From Streptomyces cyaneogriseus subsp. noncyanogenus (GTDB lineage Bacteria; Actinomycetota; Actinomycetes; Streptomycetales; Streptomycetaceae): a stretch of 64,000 bases of DNA. A model generated the notes under the pieces. It was not told the origin of the DNA. It ran no database searches and saw only the letters and a program-made list of their open reading frames with translations. The stretch is from contig NZ_CP010849.1 in assembly GCF_000931445.1 (NCBI RefSeq), positions 434,001 to 498,000 on the forward strand, given 5' to 3'. Both the position numbers and the translations under genes were made by a program. Of the stretch, positions 16,449 through 25,428 are shown in pieces; position 1 is the first letter of the stretch, and each line of letters starts with the position of its first letter.

Positions 16449-16898
16449 TCAGCGTCCGGTGCGGCGCAGCGGCCCCCAGGGGCGTTCCTGGCGGTCCACC
16501 TCGGCGCGGGCCTCGTCGATCACCCCGGAGTCGATCCAGCACAGCGGGTGGGCGTCGGCCACCAGCGGCTCGTTGTCCGGTCCGCGGCCGGCTTCCCGGC
16601 CGGTCAGCACCCAGGCCCGGACGCCGGGTCCCTTGTCGTGCGGGAGATGGGCGTAGTCGTGCAGCCGGCGCGCCACCCACACCCGGACGGGCCGGTCCTC
16701 CCACCAGCCCTCGACGTCGAGCGGGTTGGCGGACAGCCCCGGCATGGGCGTGCCGGTGAGTTCGTCCTTGCTGGAGACGTCGGTGAGGTCGGTCTCCGGG
16801 CCCCGCGACCATCGCACGTACAGTCCCTGGCGCCGTTCGACCAGGCCGGTGAGTTCGGCGAGTGTGCGCACGACCGGCAGGTCGCCCGATGCGCTCAT
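16449..16898 (-). CDS. DUF6098-like hypothetical protein
   Basis: 149 residues, soluble, Trp-rich. It resembles a Streptomyces family annotated DUF6098; the pattern LYVRWSRGPETD near 26 and WWEDRPVRVWVARRLHDYAHL near 65-85 is what I recognise. No catalytic motif or known role. Convergent with the WhiB gene. Confidence 0.7.
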   Translation of the reverse strand: MSASGDLPVVRTLAELTGLVERRQGLYVRWSRGPETDLTDVSSKDELTGTPMPGLSANPLDVEGWWEDRPVRVWVARRLHDYAHLPHDKGPGVRAWVLTGREAGRGPDNEPLVADAHPLCWIDSGVIDEARAEVDRQERPWGPLRRTGR

Positions 16899-17077
16899 GT
16901 CCTGACCTCCCTCGTCGCTGTCCTTCGTCAGGCGGACGGAGTACCCGCACCGCCGGGAGAAAATCGGACGACCACCGTCCGCTCATCCGCCGCGCACCGC
17001 CTCTCGCACGCCGCGCGTCCGCGTGCGGCCCGGCATAGGCTCGCGGCAGAGCCGTCCAGCGCGGAAGGGGCCCGGCT

Positions 17078-17431
17078 GTGAGCGTTCGCGTACGGCGTGT
17101 CTACGATCCGCCCGAGCCGGAGGACGGCACGCGGATCCTGGTGGACCGGCTGTGGCCGCGTGGTCTGGCGAAGGACGCGGCACGGGTGGACGAGTGGCCC
17201 AAGGCGCTGACGCCCTCGACGGACCTGCGCCGCTGGTACCACGCGGGCGAGGGTTCGTACGAGGAGTTCGGCGAGCGCTACGCGGCGGAACTCACCGCTC
17301 CGGAGGCCGCCGAGGCCCTCGACCGGGTGCGGGAGCTGCTGCGCGACGGCCCGGTGACGCTGCTGACCGCGTCCAAGGACACGGCGACCAGTCACGCGGC
17401 GGTGCTGGCCCGCCTTCTCGACGGGGCGTGA
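17078..17431 (+). CDS. DUF488 family protein (YeaO-like)
   Basis: 117 residues with the family signatures RVYDPPEPEDGTRILVDRLWPRG (near 6-28), WYHAGEGSYEEFGERYAAEL and a final LLTASKDTATSHAAVL. Members are small soluble proteins of unknown biochemical role. The start is a GTG at 17078. It converges with the FAD-dependent dehydrogenase (20 bases between stops). Confidence 0.85.
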   Translation: MSVRVRRVYDPPEPEDGTRILVDRLWPRGLAKDAARVDEWPKALTPSTDLRRWYHAGEGSYEEFGERYAAELTAPEAAEALDRVRELLRDGPVTLLTASKDTATSHAAVLARLLDGA

Positions 17432-17451
17432 GGAGGCGGGGCCTGCCGGGC

Positions 17452-19125
17452 TCAGGCGGTCTGCCGGGCCGCGGCCCGCCCCGCCGCCCGCCCGGAGAAC
17501 AGGCAGCCGCCGAGGAAGGTCCCCTCCAGGGCGTTGTAGCCGTGCACGCCGCCACCGCCGAAGCCGGCGACCTCGCCGGCCGCGTAGAGCCCGTCGACGG
17601 GCTTGCCGTCGGTGCCGAGGGCGCGGGAGTCGAGGTCGGTCTGGATACCGCCGAGGGTCTTGCGGGTGAGGATGTGCAGCTTGACGCCGATCAGGGGCCC
17701 GGCCGCCGGATCGAGGACGCGGTGCGGCGCGGCGACCCGGCCGAGGCGGTCGCCGATGTAGCGGCGGGCGTTGCGGATTCCCTGGACCTGGGCGTCCTTG
17801 CCGTAGGGACGGTCGATCTGAAGGTCGCGGGCCTCGATCTGGCGGCGGATGTCCGCGGCGTCCAGGAGCGGCTCGCCGGTCAGCCCGTTCATCCGGTCCA
17901 CGAGGTCCTCGAGCGTGGCCGCGGTCACGAAGTCCGCGCCGTGGCGCACGAACGCGGCCACCGGGCCCGGTGCCCCCTTGCCGAGGACGCGTTCGCGCAG
18001 GACCGCGCCGCGGTCCTTGGCGGTGATGTCGGGGTTCTGCTCGGAGCCCGACAGGGCGAACTCCTTCTCGATGGTCTTCCGGGTGAGGATGAACCAGGAG
18101 TGGTCGTACCCGGCGAGGTCCTCCGCGGTACGCAGGTATCTCAGCGTGCTGAGGGTGTCGTACCCGGGCAGGCAGGGTGCGGGCAGGCGGCGGCCGAGGG
18201 CGTCGAACCACATCGGGGACGGCCCGGACAGGATGCGGATGCCGTGGCCGGGCCAGACCGGGTCCCAGTTCCGCAGGCCCTCGGTGTAGTGCCACATGCG
18301 GTCGCGGTTGACCAGGCGGACGCCGGCCCGGGCGCTGATCTCGAGCATCCGCCCGTCGACGTACGCGGGGACGCCGGTGACCATCTCCTTCGGGGGCGTG
18401 CCGAGGCGTTCGGGCCAGTGGCGGCGGACGAGGTCGTGGTTGGCGCCGATGCCGCCCGTGGTGAGGACGACGGCCTGGGCGGTCAGCTCGAAGTCGCCGG
18501 CGCGGTCGCGGTTGGAGGCGACGCCCCGGGGCGAGGCGTCCTCGGCCAGGACCGTGCCGCGCACGCCCCGCGCCGCGCCGCCCTCGACGACGAGCTCGTC
18601 GACCCGGTGGCGGTGGTGGAAGGTGAGCAGCCCGTCCCGTGCGGCCTGCCGGGCGTAGCGGACGAACGGCTCGACGACCCCGGTCCCGGTGCCCCACGCG
18701 ATGTGGAAGCGGGGTACGGAGTTGCCGTGTCCGTGGGCGGTGAGGTCGCCGCGCTCGGCCCAGCCGACGGTGGGCAGGAAGGTGATGCCGTGCCCGTCCA
18801 GCCAGGCCCGCTTCTCCCCCGCCGCGAATTCCACGTAGGCCCGCGCCCAGCGCACCGCCCAGGAGTCCTCGTCCGCGAGCCGGTCGAACCCCGCGCTGCC
18901 CTGCCAGTCGTTCCAGGCCAGTTCGAAGGAGTCCCTGACGCCCAGGCGCCGCTGTTCCGGGCTGTCGACGAGGAAGAGCCCGCCGAAGGACCAGAACGCC
19001 TGGCCGCCGAGGTTGGCGGCGTTCTCCTGGTCGACGAGCGCGACCTTCCTGCCCCGGCTGGTCAGTTCGTGTGCCGCGACCAGGCCCGCGAGGCCCGCTC
19101 CGACGACGATGACGTCGGCATCCAT
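17452..19125 (-). CDS. FAD-binding dehydrogenase (3-ketosteroid dehydrogenase / fumarate reductase-like)
   Basis: 557 residues. An N-terminal dinucleotide fold (VIVVGAGLAGLVAAHELTSR) is followed by QAFWSFGGLFLVDSPEQRR near 42-60. A large insert carries the substrate-side domain, and the C-terminus has LYAAGEVAGFGGGGVHGYNA with GGCLFSGRAAG, typical of the fumarate reductase/KstD flavoprotein superfamily. It fits the group annotated simply as FAD-binding dehydrogenase; the substrate cannot be read. It has no quinone or haem partner nearby. Start ATG 19125 gives the usual glycine-motif position. Confidence 0.85.
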   Translation of the reverse strand: MDADVIVVGAGLAGLVAAHELTSRGRKVALVDQENAANLGGQAFWSFGGLFLVDSPEQRRLGVRDSFELAWNDWQGSAGFDRLADEDSWAVRWARAYVEFAAGEKRAWLDGHGITFLPTVGWAERGDLTAHGHGNSVPRFHIAWGTGTGVVEPFVRYARQAARDGLLTFHHRHRVDELVVEGGAARGVRGTVLAEDASPRGVASNRDRAGDFELTAQAVVLTTGGIGANHDLVRRHWPERLGTPPKEMVTGVPAYVDGRMLEISARAGVRLVNRDRMWHYTEGLRNWDPVWPGHGIRILSGPSPMWFDALGRRLPAPCLPGYDTLSTLRYLRTAEDLAGYDHSWFILTRKTIEKEFALSGSEQNPDITAKDRGAVLRERVLGKGAPGPVAAFVRHGADFVTAATLEDLVDRMNGLTGEPLLDAADIRRQIEARDLQIDRPYGKDAQVQGIRNARRYIGDRLGRVAAPHRVLDPAAGPLIGVKLHILTRKTLGGIQTDLDSRALGTDGKPVDGLYAAGEVAGFGGGGVHGYNALEGTFLGGCLFSGRAAGRAAARQTA

Positions 19126-19371
19126 GGCGACCGTCCCTCTTCCTCGTCCCTGGCTTGCGCCCGCCGCCGCGGGTGCGGCGGCGGCCCTGTCCGTGCCCCG
19201 GCGCGCCGCGGCCTCCGGCGAGCGGCCGCTCGACCCGGCCGGACGGCGACCGCGGCGGTCCGCCCGGCGCGCGTTCCCGCCGCCATGGCCCGGCCTCGTT
19301 CGATACGGGAATGTATGCGATACGGCGGTGCATCGGAAGCCCGACGCGACCGGGCGGCCCCGGCCCTATCA

Positions 19372-19387
19372 ACGAACATGCATTCGA
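19372..19387. promoter_or_regulatory. LexA-like SOS box upstream of alkB
   Basis: ACGAAC-ATGC-ATTCGA matches 10 of 12 arm positions of the actinobacterial LexA box TCGAAC-N4-GTTCGA. It lies 20 bp before the alkB ATG, just ahead of its AAGGAG. Confidence 0.45.
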
Positions 19388-19407
19388 ATAAGGAGTACGC
19401 TGGACCC

Positions 19408-20034
19408 ATGACCAGGCACCTCCAGGGCTCGCTGTTCGACCAGACCGACGAGGTCAGGCTCGGCCCCCTCGACGGGCTGCGCCGCACCCACCTCGGCTTT
19501 GGGGCCTGGATCGACGTCCTTCCCGGGTGGCTCGGCGGCTCGGACGAGCTCTTCGAGCGGCTGGCCGCCGAGGTGCCCTGGCGCGCGGAGCGGCGCACGA
19601 TGTACGACCACGTCGTGGACGTCCCCCGGCTGCTCGCCTTCTACGGCGCCGGCGATCCCCTGCCGCATCCGGTGCTGGCCCGGGCGCGCGAGGCGCTCAC
19701 CGCCCGCTACGCCGCCGAACTGGGCGAGCCGTTCACCACGGCCGGGCTGTGCTACTACCGCGACGGCCGGGACAGCGTCGCCTGGCACGGCGACCGCATC
19801 GGCCGGGGCGCCCGCGAGAACACCATGGTGGCGATCCTGTCGGTCGGCGCGCCCCGTGATCTGCTGCTGCGCCCGGTCGGCGGCGGCGAGACGGTGCGCC
19901 GGCCCCTGGGCCACGGCGATCTGATCGTGATGGGCGGCTCCTGCCAGCGCACCTGGGAGCACTGCGTGCCGAAGTCCACCCGGGCGGCGGGGCCGCGCAT
20001 CAGCATCCAGTTCCGCCCGCACGGCGTGCGCTGA
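19408..20034 (+). CDS. alkB: AlkB-type 2-oxoglutarate/Fe(II) DNA repair dioxygenase
   Basis: 208 residues. It should remove alkyl groups (1-methyladenine, 3-methylcytosine) from DNA by oxidative demethylation. The iron ligands are visible: HGD in SVAWHGDRIGRG (near 128-132) and the distal His in TWEHCVPKS (near 184), followed by the 2-oxoglutarate-binding arginines in GPRISIQFRPHG. A nucleotide-recognition lid (TMYDHVVDVPRLLAFYG) is near 62-78. ATG 19408 is used; AAGGAG lies 12 bases upstream. A LexA-like box in the promoter suggests SOS control. The very long frame upstream of this ATG is antisense to the FAD gene and not coding. Confidence 0.9.
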   Translation: MTRHLQGSLFDQTDEVRLGPLDGLRRTHLGFGAWIDVLPGWLGGSDELFERLAAEVPWRAERRTMYDHVVDVPRLLAFYGAGDPLPHPVLARAREALTARYAAELGEPFTTAGLCYYRDGRDSVAWHGDRIGRGARENTMVAILSVGAPRDLLLRPVGGGETVRRPLGHGDLIVMGGSCQRTWEHCVPKSTRAAGPRISIQFRPHGVR

Positions 20035-20138
20035 GGCGGCCGGCCGCCGCCGGGCGGCAGAAGCGGGGCTTCCTCGCCGTCCACCGCCTCTGGTTGGCTG
20101 TCGCCCGTCGGGCAGTCATCTCCGGGACGGGGAGAGCG

Positions 20139-20510
20139 ATGCCGGCGGACGTGCGGCACCGCAACCCCGTGGCCGACCCGCTGCCGTTCCCCCGGGCGGG
20201 CGCCCTCGACCTGCCCGGCCGCCCGGTACCCGTGCTCACTCCCGGGCACACCCGGGGCCACAGCGCCTACCACCTGCGGCACGCCGGTGCGGTGGTCACC
20301 GGCGACGCCCTGGTGAGCGGCCACCCCACCTCGCGGGTCCGGGGCCCGCAACTGCTGCCCGTCATGTTCGACCACGAACGCGCCCGGGCCGTGCACTCCC
20401 TGGACGTCCTCGCCGGGCTCGACGGCGACCTCCTGCTGCCCGGCCACGGCCCCGCCCACCGCGGCCCGGTGCGGGCGGCCGCCCGGCTCGCCCGCGAGCG
20501 CGCGCTCTAG
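20139..20510 (+). pseudogene. Truncated metallo-beta-lactamase-fold hydrolase
   Basis: Only the second half of an MBL-fold enzyme remains, about 124 residues from ATG 20139 (GGGGAG upstream). It keeps TPGHTRGHSAYHL, TGDALVSG and LLLPGHGP, the later metal-ligand motifs. The first HxHxDH motif and the N-terminal strands are missing, and the 100 bases upstream in any frame do not encode them. Without HxHxDH it cannot bind the usual two metals. It may still be translated from the ribosome site it has. The next gene starts 10 bases later. Confidence 0.65.
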
Positions 20511-20520
20511 AGTTCGGGGC

Positions 20521-21792
20521 ATGGCCTTGCAGATCAGCGCCACCAATCCGGAGCACCCCGCGGTGCTGCTCGAACTGCCCTGGCAGCTCCCCCTGGAGGA
20601 GTGGCCGGAGAAGTACCTGGTGCCCCTGCCCCGGGGCATCTCCCGCCACGTCGTCCGCTACGCCCGCGCCGGCACCGAGGTGATCGCCGTCAAGGAACTC
20701 GCGGAGCGGCCCGCGCTGCGCGAGTACGAGCTGCTGCGCGACCTGGACCGGCTGGGCATCCCCGCGGTGGACCCGCTGGCCGTGGTCACCGGGCGCACCG
20801 GCCTCACCGGCGAGCCGCTGGAACCGGTGCTGGTCACCCGGCACCTCGGCGGTTCGATGCCCTACCGGTCGATGTTCGAGACCACCTTGCGCCCGGCCAC
20901 CATGCACCGCCTCATGGACGCCCTCGCCGTCCTGCTGGTGCGGCTGCACCTGGCCGGGTTCGCCTGGGGCGACTGCTCCCTGTCCAACACGCTCTTCCGG
21001 CGTGACGCGGGCGCCTACGCCGCCTACCTCGTCGACGCCGAGACCGGCGAGCTGCACCCGCGCCTGAGCACCGGTCAGCGGGAGTACGACCTCGAACTGG
21101 CCCGGGTGAACATCAGCGGCGAGCTGCTCGACCTGGAGGCGTCCGGCGCGCTCCACCCCTCCGTCGACCCGATCGAGTTCGGCACCGAGATCTGCGCCCG
21201 CTACCACGGCCTGTGGGAGGAGCTGACCCGCACCTCGGTCTACCCGGCGGGCAAGTACCACTACATAGAGCGCCGGATACGGCGGCTCAACGACCTCGGT
21301 TTCGACGTCGCGGAGATGCAGATCGAGCACGCGTCCAACGGCGACACGGTCACCTTCGTGCCCAAGGTCGTCGACGCCGGGCACCACCAGCGGCAGTTGC
21401 TGCGCCTGACCGGCCTGGACGCCGAGGAGAACCAGGCCCGGCGGCTGCTGAACGACCTGGAGAGCTGGATGGCCACCCAGGACGACTACGCCCCGGGCGA
21501 CCCGTCCCCGGGCTCGCGGCTCCGCACGGGCCGGGGGGACGTCCGGGGCGCCCGGCCGGAGGTCCTGGCGCACCGCTGGGTGCGGGAGGTGTTCCGGCCC
21601 ACCGTGCGGGCGGTGCCGCCGGAGCTGCGCGGCACCATGGACCCGGCCGAGATCTACCACGAACTGCTGGAACACCGCTGGTACCTGTCGGAGCGGGCCC
21701 AGCACGACATCGGTCTGGACGCCGCCGTCGCGGACTACGTCCGCAACGTCCTGCCCAAGGGCCCGCAGCCGCCGCGGCCGGCGAAGGGGTGA
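20521..21792 (+). CDS. DUF4032 / lipopolysaccharide-kinase-like protein
   Basis: 423 residues. The N-terminal two thirds resemble a protein-kinase-like fold: an AVKELAERPALREYELLRDL segment near 57-77 (place of the catalytic Lys and Glu), and WGDCSLSNTLFRRD near 156-170, matching the HxDxxxxN loop of the family. Then VDAETGELHPRLS follows in the DFG position. The C-terminal part (from about 240) is the DUF4032 region. Actinobacterial members are widely conserved but uncharacterised. It closely follows the truncated MBL gene and precedes AIM24, probably with its own promoter. Confidence 0.8.
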   Translation: MALQISATNPEHPAVLLELPWQLPLEEWPEKYLVPLPRGISRHVVRYARAGTEVIAVKELAERPALREYELLRDLDRLGIPAVDPLAVVTGRTGLTGEPLEPVLVTRHLGGSMPYRSMFETTLRPATMHRLMDALAVLLVRLHLAGFAWGDCSLSNTLFRRDAGAYAAYLVDAETGELHPRLSTGQREYDLELARVNISGELLDLEASGALHPSVDPIEFGTEICARYHGLWEELTRTSVYPAGKYHYIERRIRRLNDLGFDVAEMQIEHASNGDTVTFVPKVVDAGHHQRQLLRLTGLDAEENQARRLLNDLESWMATQDDYAPGDPSPGSRLRTGRGDVRGARPEVLAHRWVREVFRPTVRAVPPELRGTMDPAEIYHELLEHRWYLSERAQHDIGLDAAVADYVRNVLPKGPQPPRPAKG

Positions 21793-21895
21793 CCGCGCGG
21801 CCGGACGGCGGCCGGCGACGGCCCCCGAGGGCGGGCAACGGGCCCGCCATGGGGCGATCTTGGCGGAACGGGGCCCTCCGGGACAGGATGCCGGT

Positions 21896-22573
21896 ATGAA
21901 GGGTGACCTTTTCTCCAGCGAGCACATGGTGCAGCCGGCCACCGCGCCGGGCATGACGGCGCAGAACGCCAAGTGCATCCGGTACGCGGTCGACGGCGAG
22001 ATGTTCGCCCGGCAGGGCGCGATGGTCGCCTACCGCGGCGATCTGCGGTTCGAGCGCAAGGGCCAGGGGGTGGGCGGCATGCTCAAGCGCGCCGTCACCG
22101 GGGAGGGGCTGCCGCTGATGGCGGTGCGCGGCCGGGGCGAGGCCTGGTTCGCGCACGAGGCGCAGAACTGCTTCGTCGTCGAGGTCGCCCCCGGGGACGA
22201 GTTCACCGTCAACGGCCGCAACGTCCTGTGTTTCGACGCGTCGCTGTCCTACCGCATCGCGACCGTCAAGGGCAGCGGCATCGCGGGCGGCGGCCTGTTC
22301 AACAGCGTCTTCACCGGGCACGGCCGGCTGGGTCTGGTGTGCGAGGGCAACCCGCTGGTGATTCCCGTCTCGCCGCAGGACCCGGTGTACGTCGACACGG
22401 ACGCCGTCGTCGGCTGGACGGCGGGCCTGCACACCTCCCTGCACCGCTCGCAGTCGCTCGGTTCCATGCTGCGCGGCGGTTCGGGCGAGGCCGTGCAACT
22501 GATGCTCCAGGGGCAGGGGTACGTCGTCGTCCGGCCGAGCGAGGCGACCCCGCCGAAGGCGCAGCAGCACTGA
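21896..22573 (+). CDS. AIM24 family protein
   Basis: 225 residues, nearly all beta-strand, without signal peptide. The AIM24 pattern is clear: an N-terminal GEMFARQGAMVAYRGDLRFE, a middle AHEAQNCFVVEVAPGDEFTVNG and a C-terminal PVYVDTDAVVGWTAGL. Bacterial AIM24 proteins form double-stranded beta-helix folds of unknown role; the yeast relative is mitochondrial. ATG 21896 is chosen since the usual family N-terminus begins here. A hairpin terminator follows the stop directly. Confidence 0.88.
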   Translation: MKGDLFSSEHMVQPATAPGMTAQNAKCIRYAVDGEMFARQGAMVAYRGDLRFERKGQGVGGMLKRAVTGEGLPLMAVRGRGEAWFAHEAQNCFVVEVAPGDEFTVNGRNVLCFDASLSYRIATVKGSGIAGGGLFNSVFTGHGRLGLVCEGNPLVIPVSPQDPVYVDTDAVVGWTAGLHTSLHRSQSLGSMLRGGSGEAVQLMLQGQGYVVVRPSEATPPKAQQH

Positions 22574-22614
22574 GACCGGCCGGAGTGCCGCCTCCGAGGG
22601 CGGCGGGTCCGGTC
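22574..22614 (+). terminator. Terminator behind AIM24
   Basis: Outer GACCGG/CCGGTC (22574-22579, 22609-22614) and inner GCCGCC-tccgag-GGCGGC (22587-22604) arms form a two-part hairpin overlapping the stop codon end. Confidence 0.55.
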
Positions 22615-22699
22615 ACGCCGGTTCCGGAAGGGAGTTGACCGCCGGCGGCCGGCGGGTAAGGGTGCCAGGCGGTGCGGATCTCCGCCCGCGCCGGAAGGG

Positions 22700-23668
22700 A
22701 TGACTGCCTTGATCGGGATCACCGACATCGAAGCCGCGGCCGAGCGGATCGCGGGACACGTGGTGCGCACCCCGACCGTGCCGAGTCCGGGGCTGTCCGC
22801 GCTGCTCGGCGTACCGGTCACCGCCAAGCTGGAACTGCTCCAGCGCACCGGCTCGTTCAAGGCGCGCGGCGCGGCGGCCAAGCTGCTGTCGCTCGGCGAG
22901 GCCGAGCGGTCCGCCGGAGTGGTGGCGGTCAGCGGCGGCAACCACGGGATCGCCCTGGCGGTCATGGCCGCCGCCCTCCACGTCAAGGCGACGGTGGTCA
23001 TGCCCCGCTCGGCGCCCGCCCGTGCGGTGGAGATCGCCGAGGGCGCCGGCGCGTCGGTGCGGCTGACCGACGGCATGGCCGAGGCCTTCGACCTCGCGGA
23101 CCGGCTGCGGCAGGAGGGGCTGACACCGGTGCATCCCTTCGACGACCCCGTGGTGATCGCCGGACAGGGCACCGTCGGACTGGAGTTCGCCGATGACGCC
23201 GGCGACGTGACCGACGTGCTCGTCAGCGTCGGGGGCGGCGGGCTGATCGCCGGTGTGGCGGCGGCGCTGCGGGCCCGCCGGCCCGGCGTGCGGGTCTGGG
23301 GGGTGGAGACCGAGGGCGCCGAGGCGATGTCGCGGGCCCTGGCCGCGGGCGGTCCGGTGCCGGTCCCCCTGTCGTCGATCGTCTCCACGCTCAGCGCGCC
23401 CGCCGTCTCCCGGCTGACCTACGACCATGTGGCCGGCCTGGTCGCCGACGTGCTCGTGGTGCCGGACCGGGAGGCCGTGCGCGGCGTCCTCGACCTCGCC
23501 GACCACGCGAAGGTGTGGACGGAGCCCGCCACCGGCTGCCTCCTGCCCGCCGCCCGGCGGGTGGTGGAGCGGGTGGGCGAGGGAGCGCGGATCGGGATGG
23601 TCGTGTGCGGCGGCAACGCCACGACCGCCGATGTGATGGCGTGGTCGTCCCGCTTCGGGCTGCGCTGA
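22700..23668 (+). CDS. Threonine/serine dehydratase-like PLP enzyme
   Basis: 322 residues, fold-type II PLP enzyme. The Schiff-base lysine lies in RTGSFKARGAAAK (near 50-60). SGGNHGIALA (near 77-86) binds the cofactor carboxylate and VSVGGGGLIAGVAAAL (near 175) cradles the phosphate. It would deaminate L-threonine to 2-oxobutanoate, or L-serine to pyruvate. It lacks the C-terminal regulatory ACT domain of biosynthetic IlvA, so it is the short catabolic type. GGAAGGG precedes ATG 22700. Confidence 0.88.
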   Translation: MTALIGITDIEAAAERIAGHVVRTPTVPSPGLSALLGVPVTAKLELLQRTGSFKARGAAAKLLSLGEAERSAGVVAVSGGNHGIALAVMAAALHVKATVVMPRSAPARAVEIAEGAGASVRLTDGMAEAFDLADRLRQEGLTPVHPFDDPVVIAGQGTVGLEFADDAGDVTDVLVSVGGGGLIAGVAAALRARRPGVRVWGVETEGAEAMSRALAAGGPVPVPLSSIVSTLSAPAVSRLTYDHVAGLVADVLVVPDREAVRGVLDLADHAKVWTEPATGCLLPAARRVVERVGEGARIGMVVCGGNATTADVMAWSSRFGLR

Positions 23669-23778
23669 CCCCCGTCCGGCCCGCGCGCCGCGCGGGGGCG
23701 CCGGATGCCGCGTCGTTTCCCCCGTACGGACGCGGTATCCGGCCGTTTCCGTCCATGCGACCCGGGAACCCGGCGCTT

Positions 23779-24750
23779 ATGGTGCAAATCGGATACACGA
23801 TGATGACCGAGCAGGCCGGTCCCCGTGAGCTCGTCGACCATGTGGTGCGGGCCGAGGAAGTGGGGTTCGACTTCTCGGTGACCTCGGACCACTACTTCCC
23901 GTGGCTGCGTTCCCAGGGCCATGCGCCGTACGCGTGGAGCGTGCTGGGGGCGGCGGCGCAGGCGACCTCGCGCATCCCGCTGATGACGTACGTGACGTGT
24001 CCGACGTTCCGGTACCACCCGGCGGTCGTGGCGCAGAAGGCGGCGACGCTGCAACTGCTGTCCGAGGGACGGTTCCGGCTGGGGCTGGGTTCGGGCGAGA
24101 ACTTGAACGAGCACATCGTGGGCGGCGGCTGGCCGTCGGTCGACGTACGGCACGAGATGCTGGAGGAGGCCGTCGAGATCATCCGCGCCCTGTTCGAGGG
24201 CGGGCACGTCAACCGCCGCGGCACCCACTTCGACGTGGAGTCGGCACGCCTGTGGGACCTCCCGGACAGCCCGCCGCCCATCGGCATCGCGGTCTCCGGC
24301 GAGCGTTCCTGCGCCCTGGCGGGCAGGCTGGGTGATCTGGTGATCGCCACCGAGCCCGAGTCCGGCCTGCTGGAGTCCTTCGACCGGCACGGCGGCGCCG
24401 GCAAGCCGCGGGTGGGGCAGCTCCCGGTGAGCTACGACCCCGACCGGGACGCGGCGGTCAAGCGGGCCCACGCCCAGTTCCGCTGGTTCGGCAACGGCTG
24501 GAAGGTGAATGCCGAACTGCCGCACCCGGACTCCTTCGAGGGGGCGACCCAGTTCGTCACGCCCGACGACGTGGCCGGGTCGATTCCGTGCGGTGACGAC
24601 CCGGAGGTCTTCGTGGAGGCCGTACGCCCCTACGCGGAGGCCGGGTTCACCGAGATCGCCCTGGTGCAGATCGGCGGGGAGACGCAGTCGGCGTTCCTCG
24701 ACTGGGCGGAGAAGACGCTGCTGCCGGCGCTGCGCGACGCCCTGGGCTGA
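23779..24750 (+). CDS. LLM-class, F420-dependent oxidoreductase (FGD-like)
   Basis: 323 residues. A luciferase-like TIM-barrel flavin/F420 enzyme: the N-terminal MVQIGYTMMTEQ strand, SDHYFPW near 36, a GLGSGENLNEHIVG loop (near 105-118) and a VAGSIPCGDDPE-type motif near 275. This wording is that of the subfamily related to F420-dependent glucose-6-phosphate dehydrogenase, in which reduced F420 replaces NADPH. True Fgd residues cannot all be checked by eye, so the substrate is left open. The ATG at 23779 fits the family N-terminus; ATG 23755/23756 upstream is in frame too. Confidence 0.82.
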   Translation: MVQIGYTMMTEQAGPRELVDHVVRAEEVGFDFSVTSDHYFPWLRSQGHAPYAWSVLGAAAQATSRIPLMTYVTCPTFRYHPAVVAQKAATLQLLSEGRFRLGLGSGENLNEHIVGGGWPSVDVRHEMLEEAVEIIRALFEGGHVNRRGTHFDVESARLWDLPDSPPPIGIAVSGERSCALAGRLGDLVIATEPESGLLESFDRHGGAGKPRVGQLPVSYDPDRDAAVKRAHAQFRWFGNGWKVNAELPHPDSFEGATQFVTPDDVAGSIPCGDDPEVFVEAVRPYAEAGFTEIALVQIGGETQSAFLDWAEKTLLPALRDALG

Positions 24751-24877
24751 CCGGCCCGCACGCCCCCGCGGCCGGGGTGTGGAGAGGCAATCACCCGCGC
24801 GGCCGAGCATGGTGGGCGGGGACGGGGTACTAGAGGGCCCTACGTCCGTTCCCCTCGGACTCCTCGGAGGCCCTTTC

Positions 24878-25303
24878 GTGAAGTCCTTCACGCACACGAC
24901 CCTGGTGGTACAGCTGCAGGCAGGTGACACGGACCGCTGCCCCGTGCTCGCCCACCTGAGCTACGACGCGGCCGACCCGTTCGCCGTCACCTTCCTGTTC
25001 AGCCATGACGGCCGCGTCCTCGCCCGGTGGACGCTCGACCGCGACATGCTCGGCGACGGGCTGTCCCGTCCGGTCGGCATGGGCGACGTACGGCTGCGTC
25101 CGGCCTCGACCGGCCGGTGGGAAGAGCTGCGCATGGAGTTCCTCGGCGACCCGCGGCCGGACGGGGGCCGCCATCACGCCGTGGTCTTCGTATGGGCACC
25201 GGCGGTCGCGGCCTTCCTGCGGGAGACCCACGAGATCGTTCCGCCCGGGCAGGAGAAAGTACGCGTGGACGACTTCCTGGCCGAGGTCATGGCCGGCGGC
25301 TGA
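24878..25303 (+). CDS. SsgA-like sporulation and cell-division protein (SALP family)
   Basis: 141 residues from a GTG start with CGGAGG seven bases upstream. The SALP pattern is seen: VLAHLSYDAADPFAVTFLF (near 22-40), GRVLARWTLDRDMLGDGLSRPVGMGDVRLRP (near 46-76) and a C-terminal FLRETHEIVPPGQE. SsgA-like proteins are confined to morphologically complex actinomycetes and guide septum placement and spore-wall assembly. By position it may correspond to SsgC of S. coelicolor; this is from memory. A very large hairpin terminator follows. Confidence 0.9.
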   Translation: MKSFTHTTLVVQLQAGDTDRCPVLAHLSYDAADPFAVTFLFSHDGRVLARWTLDRDMLGDGLSRPVGMGDVRLRPASTGRWEELRMEFLGDPRPDGGRHHAVVFVWAPAVAAFLRETHEIVPPGQEKVRVDDFLAEVMAGG

Positions 25304-25315
25304 GGCGGTCGGCCC

Positions 25316-25392
25316 GCCCGCGCGGCCCTGCCGTCACGGCTCCGACGCCCCCCGGGGGGCGGACGGCACCGTGGGGGCAGGGCCGCGCGGGC
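25316..25392. terminator. Very large nested hairpin terminator
   Basis: A perfect 17-bp GC stem (25316-25332 with 25376-25392) encloses a smaller 8-bp palindrome CGCCCCCCGGGGGGCG near 25346-25361. It separates the SsgA-like gene (+) from the convergent DUF6328 gene (-). Confidence 0.7.
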
Positions 25393-25428
25393 GTCGGCGC
25401 CCCCTCCCCCGCCCCGCCGTCGGACCGC

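Noticed and set aside
17023..19407. Long plus-strand frame running into alkB
   Set aside because: It is antisense to the FAD dehydrogenase; alkB similarity begins only at ATG 19408.
24825..24830. GGGTAC upstream of the SsgA-like gene as a SigB promoter
   Set aside because: No GNNTN element of useful quality lies 14-16 bp upstream.
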